Assembly (NCBI RefSeq): GCF_002891295.1
Contig: NZ_LGUI01000002.1
Location: forward strand, 372,001 to 436,000
Direction of reading: 5' to 3'
Source: Streptomyces eurocidicus
GTDB taxonomy: Bacteria; Actinomycetota; Actinomycetes; Streptomycetales; Streptomycetaceae
Length of the DNA stretch: 64,000 nt
In this document: positions 43,175 through 52,268 of the stretch, piece after piece
How the letters are laid out: each line of letters starts with the position of its first letter
How positions within the stretch are numbered: position 1 is the stretch's first letter
Made by a program: the position numbers and the translations under genes
Notes under the pieces: model-generated
Databases searched by the model: none
The model's input: the letters and a program-made list of their open reading frames with translations, nothing else
Told to the model about the DNA's origin: nothing

Positions 43175-45259
43175 CTAACGCAGAGGGTCTACCGGGGACT
43201 GCCGGCGGAAGGTGACGGACGCGGGCTCCGAGGAGGCGTACAGCTCGTCCACGGCGCGCACCTCGACGCGCGTGGCCGCCTCACCGGCCGTGCGGCGCAG
43301 GGCCGCGACGTAGTAGGCATGCCCACAGGTGCCCCCGAGAAAGCGACGGCCGCCGTCCGGCAGGACCTGGTGCAGCGCGTAATGGCGTACGGGCCCGGGG
43401 GAGCGGGCGGGCGCCGTCCAGGCCAGGCGCAGCGCCACCGTGCCGTCGGCGTTCGGCTGTGACGCGGTGACGGCGGGCGCGCCCGGCGCACCGGGCGGGG
43501 GAGGGGCGGCGTCGCGCACCGCGAGCCCGCCCAGCCGCCAGCGGACCGTGCCGCCGTCCGGCGCGCCGAGCCGTACGCCCAGGGCGAGGAGAGTCCCACC
43601 GGCCGGGCCGCGCAGGGCGCGGCCGACGGGCACGGTCACCGTCGTCCAGCCGCCCCCGCCCGTCCGGAAGGCGCCGGCGGGCAGGTGCAGACGCCGCGGC
43701 GGGCCGCCCCGCGCGCCGCCCGCCTCTACCGCCAGCTCCACCCGCACGGCCGCCGAGCCGTCGTCCGTCCGGTGGGTGATCTCCACGACCGTCGCGGGGG
43801 ACAGCGGGAGCCGTGCCGGGAACAGCTCCACCGTCGCCGGCGCGCCGAGCCCGCCGGTCACCAGGAGACTGCCGCCGCCCCGCCAGGCGTCGGCGAAGTC
43901 GAAGCCCACGGCGGGTCGGGGCCCGGCGGTACGGACGTGCCAGCGGCGGCCGGGCAGCCGGTCCTGGAGGCCCAGGTGGTTCCAGGCGCCGTCCGACAGC
44001 CGGACCCCGCCCTCGTACCAGCCGAGCCCGTGGCCGGTGTTGAAGCTCGTGGCGAAGGGCAGCGAGGTGAGCGTGGAGCGGTCCGCCACGGACGCCGCCG
44101 GAGGGCGCCAGGGGCCGCTGTCCGGGGCGGCCGGGTCCAGGGCCCGCCCCGACCAGAAGCGGTCGTCACGCGCGTGGAAGTCCGCCGGGGCCCGGCCGCC
44201 GGCGGGCAGGCTCCGCCACGTCCACTCCGGGCGGTAGAAGCCGTACGAGGTGACGTGCGGGCCGCCCGCCGGGACGACCGCGTCCCAGTCGACCCGGGTG
44301 TCCCAGCCGTGCGCCTCGACGTCGACACCGGCCCACAGCTCGTACCGGCCGCGCTTCAGTTCCTCCGCCAGCCGCCCCGACCCGGCGAGCCCGTCCCGGT
44401 CCCAGCCGAAGTTGAGGAACATCGAGTCGGACGCCTCGAAGAAGGGGGAGTTGTGCTCGTCGAGCCGGTTCTGCCAGGAGACGTCGCCGGAGATGGCCAT
44501 CGCGTCGTACCAGGTGACCCGCAGCCCCTTGCCGCGCGCCCGCAGGTAGCCGACGAAGTCACGGGTGTCCGCGCCCAGCCGGGCGTCGCCGCCGCCGGTC
44601 TCGGCGTTGAGGAACCACCCGTCGAAGCCGTACGCCCGGGCGACCCGGATCAGCTGGTCGGCGAGCGGGAACCCGCCGTCCGGGCCGCGCCGCACCAGAT
44701 CCCGCGTCCAGCGCAGCTGCCCGCCGTACGCGACCGGCGGCAGGAACACCGTCCCCAGTACGGGCACGCCGTTACGGTGCGCGGCGTCCACGACGGGCGC
44801 GTTGGGGGCGAGGATCAGCCCCTCGCCCGAGGAGCCGCCCCAGAAGACCAGCTCGTCGAGGTAGGCCCAGTGGGACAGGGCGTAGAAGTCGGCGGTGTCC
44901 GAGCCCTGCGCGGGGTTGCCCGAGGTCGGGGCGAAGGAGACGAGCGCGCTGACACGCGCCTGCCCGGCCCGCGCGGTGGCGTTGACCGGCGGCGGCGTGA
45001 AGCGGGCGGCGAGCGGCACGGTGGAGCGGTTGAACGGCAGGTCGGCGTCGCCCTCGGGAGTCCAGGCGCGCAGACTCCGCCGGACGACCCCGGGCCCGGG
45101 GGTGCCGTCCGGGAGGCTGTCGGGGTACCAGTAGGAGGCGTAGGGCTGGAGCCCGGGGGAGGGTTCGGGGGCCGCTGCGAGGGCACGGCGGGGCAGGGCG
45201 GCCAGGGCGGCGGCGCCGAGGAGGACGGTGCGTCTGGAGGGAGTGATGCGCTCATGCAT
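43175..45259 (-). CDS. Tat-exported endo-beta-N-acetylglucosaminidase, GH85
   Basis: 694 residues. The start is the ATG at 45259, with AGGAG upstream and a twin-arginine signal (SRRTVLLGAAALAAL). The GH85 core carries GFDGWFLNAETGG, whose Asn-Glu pair is the catalytic dyad, preceded by VLGTVFLPPVAYGG and followed by VTWYDAMAISG and DSMFLNFGWD. C-terminal beta domains, one resembling fibronectin type III, occupy the last 250 residues. It cuts the chitobiose core of N-glycans outside the cell. Sequence upstream of 45259 is low complexity and contains a repeat, so the longer frame is rejected. Confidence 0.93.
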   Translation of the reverse strand: MHERITPSRRTVLLGAAALAALPRRALAAAPEPSPGLQPYASYWYPDSLPDGTPGPGVVRRSLRAWTPEGDADLPFNRSTVPLAARFTPPPVNATARAGQARVSALVSFAPTSGNPAQGSDTADFYALSHWAYLDELVFWGGSSGEGLILAPNAPVVDAAHRNGVPVLGTVFLPPVAYGGQLRWTRDLVRRGPDGGFPLADQLIRVARAYGFDGWFLNAETGGGDARLGADTRDFVGYLRARGKGLRVTWYDAMAISGDVSWQNRLDEHNSPFFEASDSMFLNFGWDRDGLAGSGRLAEELKRGRYELWAGVDVEAHGWDTRVDWDAVVPAGGPHVTSYGFYRPEWTWRSLPAGGRAPADFHARDDRFWSGRALDPAAPDSGPWRPPAASVADRSTLTSLPFATSFNTGHGLGWYEGGVRLSDGAWNHLGLQDRLPGRRWHVRTAGPRPAVGFDFADAWRGGGSLLVTGGLGAPATVELFPARLPLSPATVVEITHRTDDGSAAVRVELAVEAGGARGGPPRRLHLPAGAFRTGGGGWTTVTVPVGRALRGPAGGTLLALGVRLGAPDGGTVRWRLGGLAVRDAAPPPPGAPGAPAVTASQPNADGTVALRLAWTAPARSPGPVRHYALHQVLPDGGRRFLGGTCGHAYYVAALRRTAGEAATRVEVRAVDELYASSEPASVTFRRQSPVDPLR

Positions 45260-45330
45260 GGGGGGCTCCTGAAACTGGTCCGGGCGACGATGGGGCTCCG
45301 CTTGGGCTTTCCCGCCGGGCCGAGCGAATT

Positions 45331-45354
45331 CCAGCCCGTCCGGCGTTTGAGGAC
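45331..45354. repeat. Streptomyces intergenic repeat fragment
   Basis: The segment beginning ccagcccgtccggcgtttga and ending ggac is a sequence I recall as very common between genes in Streptomyces chromosomes. It lies in the 184-base gap between the GH5-like and GH85 genes, next to a GC hairpin. Function unknown. Confidence 0.5.
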
Positions 45355-45379
45355 ACCGCGCGTCAGCGCGGAAGGGGGC

Positions 45380-45398
45380 CCGGGGGCGGAGCCCCCGG
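45380..45398. terminator. GC hairpin after the GH5-like gene
   Basis: CCGGGGGC and GCCCCCGG pair perfectly around a GGA loop, 46 bases past the stop of the GH5-like gene. It may end or reduce transcription from the ABC operon into the GH85-GH38 genes. Confidence 0.6.
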
Positions 45399-45443
45399 AT
45401 ACGGGTAGGGGCGGGTAGGGGAAAGCCCCCCCGCAGGGGCCGC

Positions 45444-46685
45444 CTACCCCACCGCATCCACCGACACGACGGAGTCGACCCCCCGCGCCGCCAGCCACCC
45501 GACGTCCCCCACCCGTGAAGCCGGCACCACCGCGGGACGAACACCCCGCGCGGCCACCCGCATCCACGCCTCGAAGAACGCCCCGCCAGGCGCGCACACC
45601 GACCGCGACGCCGCCGCGTCCCCCGCGTCCCCCACGTCCAGCACCAGCGCCGTACGCCGGCGCTCCGGCTCCCGCCCGCCCTCGTGCCATTCGCGCACCG
45701 CGCGGGCGACCGCCTCCCCGGCGGGTTTGATCCGGCGGTCGTTGGTGAACAGCCCCAGGCCGTATTCCAGTTCGGGGAAGTCGGCGAGTGCCCGGTCCAC
45801 GTCGTGCGAGCACCACCAGGTGATCCCCCACACGCCGGTGCAGTCCAGCGCGTGGGCGAGCGTCGCCCGGGTGAAGGCGGCGGCCCCCTCGGGCGCGATG
45901 TGCGGGGCCGGCGCCCCGACCTCCTGGAGCCACACGGGCCGGTCCGGGTCCTCGGCCCATGCCTTGGACAGCTCGATGAGGTAGGCGGCGTGCCGCTCGG
46001 TCGCGGCGCCCGTGGGCCCGTACCGCTGCGCGGTGCCGTTGAAGACCCAGGAGTGCACGGCGGTCATGGCGCCGAGCCGGGCGGAGTGGGCGGGCGTGAA
46101 GGGGTGGGTGTCGTCGTACCAGGCGGCGTCGTAGGAGGCGTGCAGGTGGGCCCGGCCGGGCGCCGCCCTGTCGCAGGCGTCGAGCATCCGCCGCAGCCAG
46201 CGCCCGGCCTGGTCGGGCCGGATCCGGTCGGGGTCGGGGTGCGGGTCGCCGGAGAACTGGTCGACCTCGTTGCCGACCGTCATCCCGAGGAAGTGCGGCC
46301 GGTCGGCGAGCGCCGAGGCCAGGGCGGTGAGGTACGCCTCCTGGGCGTCGACGACGGCGGGGTCGGTGAACATGTTGCGGCGGTGCCAGGTCGTGGTCCA
46401 GGAGGGGACGAAGTCGAAGCTCGACAGATGGCCCTGCAGGCCGTCGACGGACACGTCGAGCCCGCGCTCGCCGGCCGCGTCGACCAGGGCGACCAGCTGT
46501 TCGACGGCGCGCGGGCGGATGAGCGTGCGGTTGGGCTGGAAGAGCGGCCACAGTGGGAAGACGCGGATGTGGTCGAGGCCGAGGGCGGTGAGGGAGTCGA
46601 GGTCGGCGCGGATGTCGTCGAGGTCGAAGTCGAGCCAGTGGTGGAACCAGCCGCGGGTGGGCGTGTAGTTGACGCCGAAGCGCAT
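45444..46685 (-). CDS. GH5-like glycosidase, possible N-glycan core beta-mannosidase
   Basis: 413 residues, no signal peptide. Clan GH-A barrel: RFGVNYTPTRGWFHHWLDFD at the start, acid/base Glu in GMTVGNEVDQF and nucleophile Glu in PVWLQEVGAPAP. The final 60 residues are variable. In bifidobacterial N-glycan loci, a GH5_18 beta-mannosidase that cleaves Man-beta-1,4-GlcNAc accompanies GH85, GH38, LacI and an ABC importer; the same set occurs here, so that role is the best guess. It follows the permease gene by 38 bases. Confidence 0.75.
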   Translation of the reverse strand: MRFGVNYTPTRGWFHHWLDFDLDDIRADLDSLTALGLDHIRVFPLWPLFQPNRTLIRPRAVEQLVALVDAAGERGLDVSVDGLQGHLSSFDFVPSWTTTWHRRNMFTDPAVVDAQEAYLTALASALADRPHFLGMTVGNEVDQFSGDPHPDPDRIRPDQAGRWLRRMLDACDRAAPGRAHLHASYDAAWYDDTHPFTPAHSARLGAMTAVHSWVFNGTAQRYGPTGAATERHAAYLIELSKAWAEDPDRPVWLQEVGAPAPHIAPEGAAAFTRATLAHALDCTGVWGITWWCSHDVDRALADFPELEYGLGLFTNDRRIKPAGEAVARAVREWHEGGREPERRRTALVLDVGDAGDAAASRSVCAPGGAFFEAWMRVAARGVRPAVVPASRVGDVGWLAARGVDSVVSVDAVG

Positions 46686-46723
46686 GCGGTATGCCGTCCC
46701 TTCGGGCGGGGTGCGGTGGCCGG

Positions 46724-47554
46724 TCAGCCCTTGACGGCGCCCTCGCCGACGCCGCGGAAGAAGTACCGCTGGAGGCAGGCGAACATCACGAGGAGCGGGG
46801 CGACCGCGATGACGGTCCCGGCGGCGACCAGCCGGGGGTTCTGCTGGAACGTGCCGTGCAGGAAGTTCAGGCCCACGGTCAGCGTGAAGCGGTCGGAGTC
46901 CGAGAGCACGATCAGGGGCCACAGGAAGTCGTCCCAGGCCCCCATGAACGCGAAGATCGCGACGGCGGCCAGCGTGCCCCGTACCGCCGGCAGGGCGATC
47001 CGGGTGAACCGCTGCCACACGTTCGCCCCGTCGATGACGGCCGCCTCCTCCACCTCGTACGGGAGGTTCGCGAAGGCGTTGCGCATCAGGAGCACGTTGA
47101 GCGCCCCGACCGCCCCGGGCAGGACCACGGCGGTGAGAGTGTTGTTCAGCCGGAGGTCGCGCATCATGGTGAACTGCGCGATGACGATGGACTCCAGGGG
47201 CACGAGCAGCGCCGCCACGAAGGCGAGGCCGGCCGCCTTCCGGCCGCGGAAGCGCAGCCGGGCGAGGGCGTAGCCGGCCATGGAGGCGCCGACGAGGTTG
47301 GTGGCGACACCTGCGACGGCGACCTTCAGCGAGTTCAGGGCGTAGTCCCAGACGGGGACGATGTCGGCGACGCCCGTGTAGTTGTCCAGGGTGGGGTGCT
47401 CGGGCAGGAAGCCGGGCGGGTAGGTGTAGATGTCCTCGGTGGTGGCCTTCAGCGAGGTCGACAGCTGCCACAGGAACGGGCCGACGGAGACGGCCAGCAC
47501 GGCGAGCATCAGCAGATAGCGCAGGACCTTCTCCCCGACGGACGTCCGGGTCAC
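46724..47554 (-). CDS. Carbohydrate ABC transporter permease (MalG-like)
   Basis: 276 residues with six membrane segments. The EAA loop is EEAAVIDGANVWQRFTRIALP, and the N-terminal segment YLLMLAVLAVSVGPFLWQLSTSLK is typical of MalG-type permeases. The ATG overlaps the stop of the other permease (4 bases). It works with the permease and binding protein encoded just upstream. No ATPase gene is in the locus, so a shared ATPase such as MsiK is likely. Confidence 0.94.
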   Translation of the reverse strand: MTRTSVGEKVLRYLLMLAVLAVSVGPFLWQLSTSLKATTEDIYTYPPGFLPEHPTLDNYTGVADIVPVWDYALNSLKVAVAGVATNLVGASMAGYALARLRFRGRKAAGLAFVAALLVPLESIVIAQFTMMRDLRLNNTLTAVVLPGAVGALNVLLMRNAFANLPYEVEEAAVIDGANVWQRFTRIALPAVRGTLAAVAIFAFMGAWDDFLWPLIVLSDSDRFTLTVGLNFLHGTFQQNPRLVAAGTVIAVAPLLVMFACLQRYFFRGVGEGAVKG

Positions 47555-48477
47555 TCCTCGGCCTCCTTACGGTCGGCGCGCAGCACCAGCAGCATCAGCA
47601 GCAGGGCGAGGACGAAGACGGCGAGGGAAAGGGCGGAGGCGTAGCCGACGCGCCCGTCGAGCCCGGTGCCGGTGCGCTGGACGAGCATGACGAGCGTGGT
47701 GTCCTGGCCGGCCGGGCCGCCGGTGGGCCCGGCCAGCAGATAGACCTCGGAGAAGACCTTGAACGCGGCCACCGACGACAGCGCGCCGACCAGCACCATC
47801 GTGGGGCGCAGGGCCGGCACGGTGACGCTCGCGAAGCGGCGCAGGGGGCCGGCCCCGTCGACGGCCGCGGCTTCGTGGAGCTCACGGGGGACGTTCGCCA
47901 GCGCCGCCAGATAGATGATCATGTAGTAGCCGAGGCCCCGCCACACCGTCAGCGCCATCGCGCTCAGCAGCAGGAGCCACTGGTCGCCGAGGAAGGCGAC
48001 CGGACCGGCCCCCAGGAACCGCAGGATGCCGTTGACCAGTCCGCGGTCGTCCAGCAGCCACCCCCAGATCAGCGACACCACCACGACGGAGGCCACGACC
48101 GGGGTGTAGAACGCGGACCGGAAGAACGTGACTCCCGGCAGCTTCTTGTGCACCAGGAGCGCGAGCAGCAGCGGCAGCAGCACGGTGAGGGGCACGACCG
48201 CCACCACGTACAGGACGCTGTTGCGCAGGGCCACCCAGAACTGTTCGTCGTCCAGCATGTCCCGGAAGTTCCGCAGCCCGACCCAGGTGCCGGGGGTGAG
48301 CGTACGGGCGTCGGTGAACGCCTTGTGGACCGTGCTCAGGAAGGGGTAGAGGACGAAGGCGGCGATCACCCCGAGGCCGGGCAGCAGGAAGAGCCAGGGG
48401 CTGGCGGCCCGGTGCGTACGGACGCGGCCCACGCCGGCCGGCCGCCGCTCCGGGGTGCGCCCGGCGGCGCGCCGCAC
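47551..48477 (-). CDS. Carbohydrate ABC transporter permease (MalF-like)
   Basis: 308 residues, six membrane segments after a basic cytoplasmic tail; LFLLPGLGVIAAFVLYPFLSTV is the first. The EAA loop reads HEAAAVDGAGPLRRFASVTVPAL. The GTG at 48477 starts two bases after the stop of the binding-protein gene, which supports it. Middle gene of the transport operon. Confidence 0.93.
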   Translation of the reverse strand: MRRAAGRTPERRPAGVGRVRTHRAASPWLFLLPGLGVIAAFVLYPFLSTVHKAFTDARTLTPGTWVGLRNFRDMLDDEQFWVALRNSVLYVVAVVPLTVLLPLLLALLVHKKLPGVTFFRSAFYTPVVASVVVVSLIWGWLLDDRGLVNGILRFLGAGPVAFLGDQWLLLLSAMALTVWRGLGYYMIIYLAALANVPRELHEAAAVDGAGPLRRFASVTVPALRPTMVLVGALSSVAAFKVFSEVYLLAGPTGGPAGQDTTLVMLVQRTGTGLDGRVGYASALSLAVFVLALLLMLLVLRADRKEAEE

Positions 48478-48479
48478 GC

Positions 48480-49775
48480 TCAGCTCCGCCCGAGGAGCTT
48501 GTCGCTCTGCCGGACGGCGTCGTCGAGGGCCTCCTTCGGCGATTTCTTCCCCTGGAGCGCCTTGGCGACCTCGTTCTTGAGCACGACCTTCATCTCGTCG
48601 CTCATCACCACGGGCGTGTAGTTGACCGCACCCTTGAGCATCCTCGCCGAGGCCACCCGGACCCGGCCCTCGTCGGTGCCGTCGTCCTTCGTCCAGTACG
48701 GGTCGTCCAGCGAGCCCTTGGTGCTGGGGAAGACGGCGACCTGGTGGGCGAACGCCTCCTGGTTCCGGCGGTCCGTGACGAAGTGCGCGAAGGCGACGGC
48801 GGCGGCCTTGTGCTTGCCGCGGGCGTTGACGGCCAGCCCCATCACGTACATGTTCGGCCTGCCGTTGTTGTTCGGGGCGTCGGTGATGCCGAGATCTCCG
48901 TACAGGCCCGGTGCGTTCTTCCTGAACGTCGCCATGTCGTGGGCGCTGCCCGGATTCATGGCGACCTTCTGCTCAAGGAATTTCTGCCCCGATCTCTCGG
49001 GTGTGTTGGTGAGCGCCTGCGCGTCGAGGGCGCCGCTGTCGTAGAGCTCCTTGTAACGGGTCAGCAGTTCGACGCCTTTGGGCTCGTTGTACGTGAAGCG
49101 GGTGGCGTCCTCGTTCATCAGCCGCACGCCGTAGCGGCCGAAGTCCTCGATCGAGGGGGTGCCGGCGAGCGTCGCCGTGCGCCCGCCGGACTTCCCGGCC
49201 ATGGTGCGGGCGGCGGCGAACAGTTCGGCGTAGCTCTTCGGCGGCTTCTCGGGATCGAGCCCGGCCTGCCGGAACAGGGACTTGTTGTAGAAGAGCGGAC
49301 CGGTGTTGAGGTACCAGGGGAAGGCGTACGCACCGTCCAGGCCGGGCAGCGTGTTGCCCTGCCAGGACTCCGTCGTGTATTCGCCCTTGAAGCGGGCCGC
49401 GGCCCTCTCCTTGTCCAGATTCATCAGGAGCCCGGCCTTCGCCAGTGGATAGGACAGGTCGGGCGAGACATTGACGACGTCGGGGAGGGTGCCCGCGCCG
49501 GCGTCCGCGCTGAGCTTCTCCGCGTAGTTCTCGGCCGGCTGGTCCAGCCACTTGACCTTGACGTCCGGATTCTGTTTCTCGAAATCACGCACCAGGCCGT
49601 CGAAATAGCCCTTGAAGTTGCTGCGCAGATTCCAGGTCTGGAAGGTGATGCTCCCCTCGGCCTTGCCGTCCGCGCCGCCTCCGCCGTCCTCCCCACCGGA
49701 ACCGCAGGCGCTGAGCAGGAGAACGGAGGCGAGAAGCGGGGCGGTGAACACCGCGGCGCTGCGGGAGGGGGGCAT
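48480..49775 (-). CDS. Extracellular sugar-binding lipoprotein of an ABC importer
   Basis: 431 residues, family 1 solute-binding protein. A lipobox (VLLLSACGS) gives the lipid anchor. The mature part follows the family: ITFQTWNLRSNFKGYFDGLVRDFEKQNPDVKVKW at the start, cited in part, and SAGSAHDMA-like and NYTPVVMSDEM segments later. AAGGAG lies 10 bases before the ATG. The first gene of the operon, next to a LacI-type palindrome at 49870-49885. Likely ligand is an oligomannoside freed by the GH85 enzyme. Confidence 0.93.
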   Translation of the reverse strand: MPPSRSAAVFTAPLLASVLLLSACGSGGEDGGGGADGKAEGSITFQTWNLRSNFKGYFDGLVRDFEKQNPDVKVKWLDQPAENYAEKLSADAGAGTLPDVVNVSPDLSYPLAKAGLLMNLDKERAAARFKGEYTTESWQGNTLPGLDGAYAFPWYLNTGPLFYNKSLFRQAGLDPEKPPKSYAELFAAARTMAGKSGGRTATLAGTPSIEDFGRYGVRLMNEDATRFTYNEPKGVELLTRYKELYDSGALDAQALTNTPERSGQKFLEQKVAMNPGSAHDMATFRKNAPGLYGDLGITDAPNNNGRPNMYVMGLAVNARGKHKAAAVAFAHFVTDRRNQEAFAHQVAVFPSTKGSLDDPYWTKDDGTDEGRVRVASARMLKGAVNYTPVVMSDEMKVVLKNEVAKALQGKKSPKEALDDAVRQSDKLLGRS

Positions 49776-49869
49776 GGCCGGTGAACTCCTTCGGTCGGAC
49801 CGGGGAGATGAGGGCGAGCGCAACAAAAACTGCACCCGGGCCGCCGTGAAGTCAATACTTCCTTCGCAC

Positions 49870-49885
49870 ACTAATGCGCTTTAGT
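49870..49885. promoter_or_regulatory. LacI-family operator in the divergent promoter
   Basis: ACTAATGCGCTTTAGT, a 16-base palindrome with 14 matching positions and the central GCGC typical of LacI/GalR operators. It lies 94 bases upstream of the binding-protein ATG and 115 bases upstream of the lacI-type ATG. Confidence 0.8.
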
Positions 49886-50000
49886 CTGCCGCGAGTCGGC
49901 ATACCGTAAGGCGTGTCGATCCGTCACGCGCCCGGTACCGCGCCGGCGCCCCGGCGCGGTCCGGCTCGCGCCCGGGTCGCCCGACAACCTACGGAGGGCC

Positions 50001-51062
50001 ATGCGCCGGACGCCGCCCCGCAGGCCGACCATGAAGGACATCGCCCGCCGCGCGGGGGTCTCGGAGAGCGCGGTGTCCTTCGCACTCAACGGCCGGCCGG
50101 GCGTCTCGGAGGCGACCCGCGCGCGGGTGCGGCGGGTCGCCGAACAACTCGGCTGGCAGCCCAGCACCGCGGCCCGCGCCCTGTCCGGGGAGGGCGCGGC
50201 CACCGTCGGCCTGGTCCTCGCCCGGCCCGCCCGCACGCTGGGCGTCGAGTCGTTCTTCCTCCAGCTCGTCTCCGGTGTCCAGGAGGTCCTCGCCGTGCGC
50301 CGGCTCGGCCTGCTCCTCCAACTGGTGGAGGACGTCGACGCCGAGTGCGAGGTGCACCGCCGCTGGTGGGCCGAGCGCCGTGTGGACGGGCTCCTCGTCG
50401 TCGACCCGCGCGCCGGCGACCCCCGTCCGGCGCTGCTGGACGGGCTCGGCCTGCCCGCTGTGGTGATCGGTGCCCTCGACGGCCCGGAGCCTCCCGGCGC
50501 GCCGGGTTCACCCCACGGCGTGATCTCCAACCTCTGGGCCGACGACACCGGGGCGATGGCCTCCCTCGTCGGCCACCTCCATGAGCTGGGGCACCGGCGC
50601 ATCACCCATGTCGCCGGCCTCCCCGAACTCGTCCACACCCGGCGCCGCACGGCCTGTCTGCGCGCCGAGGCGGTCCGGCGCGGCCTGCCGGACGTCACCT
50701 CCGTGACCACCGACTACTCCGACGCACAAGGAGCCGAGGCCACCCGCCGCCTGCTGGCCGGGGAACGGCCGCCCACCGCGATCGTCTACGACAACGACGT
50801 GATGGCCGTGGCGGGCCTGGCCGTGGCGGCGGAGCGCGGCGTGCCCGTCCCGGGCCGGCTGTCGATCGTCGCCTGGGACGACTCGGTGCTCTGCCGCAGC
50901 ACCCACCCGGCGCTGACCTCGCTGACCCGCGACACGGCCGCCTTCGGCAGGCGGGCGGCGGAGCTGCTCACGGCCCTGCTGGACGGCGCCCCGCCGTGCC
51001 GCGTCCAGGCGCCGACGCCCCGGCTGGCCCGCCGGGAGTCGACGGGCCGGGCGCCCGCCTGA
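50001..51062 (+). CDS. LacI family transcriptional regulator of the sugar locus
   Basis: 353 residues. N-terminal LacI helix-turn-helix with hinge: TMKDIARRAGVSESAVSFALNGRPGVSEATRARV, cited in part, then AARALSGEGAATVGLVLARP. The periplasmic-binding-like ligand domain includes PPTAIVYDNDVMAVAGL and LSIVAWDDSVLCRSTHPALTSL. ACGGAGGGCC before the ATG. It is divergent from the ABC operon and probably represses it through the palindrome at 49870-49885 until the imported oligosaccharide binds. Confidence 0.93.
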   Translation: MRRTPPRRPTMKDIARRAGVSESAVSFALNGRPGVSEATRARVRRVAEQLGWQPSTAARALSGEGAATVGLVLARPARTLGVESFFLQLVSGVQEVLAVRRLGLLLQLVEDVDAECEVHRRWWAERRVDGLLVVDPRAGDPRPALLDGLGLPAVVIGALDGPEPPGAPGSPHGVISNLWADDTGAMASLVGHLHELGHRRITHVAGLPELVHTRRRTACLRAEAVRRGLPDVTSVTTDYSDAQGAEATRRLLAGERPPTAIVYDNDVMAVAGLAVAAERGVPVPGRLSIVAWDDSVLCRSTHPALTSLTRDTAAFGRRAAELLTALLDGAPPCRVQAPTPRLARRESTGRAPA

Positions 51063-51107
51063 AAGGGTCTCCGCCGGGGTGACCGCCCGTAAGGTCTCCG
51101 GCGAGGA

Positions 51108-51176
51108 GCCGTACCGCCCGTGGCGCACAAGGGCGGGGATGCCGTACCGCCCGTCCGGCGCGCAAGGGCGGGGGCA
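51108..51176. terminator. Tandem duplicated hairpins after the lacI-type gene
   Basis: Two direct copies of a 33-35 base unit (each starting gccgtaccgcccgt and ending aagggcgggg). Within each unit CCGCCC can pair with GGGCGG, giving two successive stems 46 bases past the lacI stop. A duplicated terminator is the likeliest reading. Confidence 0.5.
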
Positions 51177-51272
51177 AGCCCCTCTGGCATACGAGTACCC
51201 CTGTCCCCGGCTCTTACCGACCGCTTAGTATGCGACGCACCGGATCGCGGCACACCCCACCACGGAGGCCCC

Positions 51273-52268
51273 ATGAAGGCATGGCGAGTGCACCGAACAG
51301 GCGAACCCCGCACGGTGATGCGCCTGGAGGACGCCCCGGAACCCACGCCCGCCCCCGGTCAGCTCCTCGTCCGCGTCCGGGCCGCGAACGTCAACTTCCC
51401 CGACGCGCTGCTGTGCAGAGGCCACTACCAGGTCCGCCCACCCCTGCCGTTCACCCCGGGCGTCGAGATCTGCGCCGAGGTCCTCGCGCTCGGCGAGGGC
51501 GCCGAAGGCACCGTGGGCGACCGGATCCTCGCGCAACCGGCCCTTCCCGCGGGAGGTTTCGCCGAACGCGCGGTCGTCGACGCCCGGAGCGCCCTGCCCG
51601 TCCCCGGCTCCCTGGACGACGCCGAGGCCGCCGCCCTGCACATCGGTCATCAGACCGGCTGGTTCGGCCTGCACCGCCGCGCGCGCCTGCGCGCGGGCGA
51701 GACCCTCCTCGTCCACGCGGCGGCGGGCGGCGTCGGCAGCGCGGCCGTCCAGCTCGGCAAGGCCGCCGGGGCCACCGTCATCGGCGTCGTCGGGGGCCCG
51801 GACAAGGCGCGCACCGCCCGGGCACTGGGCTGCGACCTGGTGCTGGACCGCCGTGCCGACGACGTCGTCGCGGCGGTGAAGGAGGCGACCGGCGGCCGCG
51901 GGGCGGACGTCGTCTACGACCCGGTCGGCGGCGACGCGTTCGCGTGGTCCACCAAGTGCGTGGCCTTCGAGGGCCGTATCGTGGTCGTCGGCTTCGCCAG
52001 CGGCACCGTTCCGCAAGCCGCCCTCAACCACGCCCTGGTGAAGAACTACACCATCCTGGGCCTGCACTGGGGCCTCTATCAGACGAAGGACCCGGCCGCC
52101 GTCCGCGCCTGCCACGACGAGCTGACGCGCCTCGCCGACCGGGGCGCGGTCCGCCCGCTGGTGAGCGAGCGGGTGCCGCTGGAGGCCGCCGCCGACGCCG
52201 TCCAGCGCGTCGCCGACGGCACCACGACCGGCCGGATCGTCGTCGTCCCCGCCGAGGAGGCGCCCTGA
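51273..52268 (+). CDS. NADPH:quinone oxidoreductase family protein (zinc-free MDR)
   Basis: 331 residues. GroES-like N-terminal domain (VRAANVNFPDALLCRGHYQVRP, PFTPGVEICAEV) and Rossmann domain (LLVHAAAGGVGSAAVQLGKAAGATVIG). No zinc-binding cysteines, so it is the quinone reductase/enoyl reductase type. CGGAGG before the ATG. It is coupled by a TGATG overlap to an acyl-CoA dehydrogenase, so it probably handles acyl-CoA-derived substrates or reoxidises their flavins. Confidence 0.9.
   Translation: MKAWRVHRTGEPRTVMRLEDAPEPTPAPGQLLVRVRAANVNFPDALLCRGHYQVRPPLPFTPGVEICAEVLALGEGAEGTVGDRILAQPALPAGGFAERAVVDARSALPVPGSLDDAEAAALHIGHQTGWFGLHRRARLRAGETLLVHAAAGGVGSAAVQLGKAAGATVIGVVGGPDKARTARALGCDLVLDRRADDVVAAVKEATGGRGADVVYDPVGGDAFAWSTKCVAFEGRIVVVGFASGTVPQAALNHALVKNYTILGLHWGLYQTKDPAAVRACHDELTRLADRGAVRPLVSERVPLEAAADAVQRVADGTTTGRIVVVPAEEAP

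Noticed and set aside
40499..43462. A 987-codon plus-strand frame over the GH38 gene
   Set aside because: Antisense to a complete alpha-mannosidase with recognisable catalytic motifs; no start signal or domain.
45260..45544. Upstream extension of the GH85 frame
   Set aside because: The Tat signal and a good ribosome site place the start at 45259; the extension contains an intergenic repeat and a GC hairpin.
51215..51230. TACCGACCGCTTAGTA as a true operator of the quinone reductase operon
   Set aside because: Only 5 of 8 half-site positions match; too weak to list as a feature, noted only beside the better site at 16076-16095.
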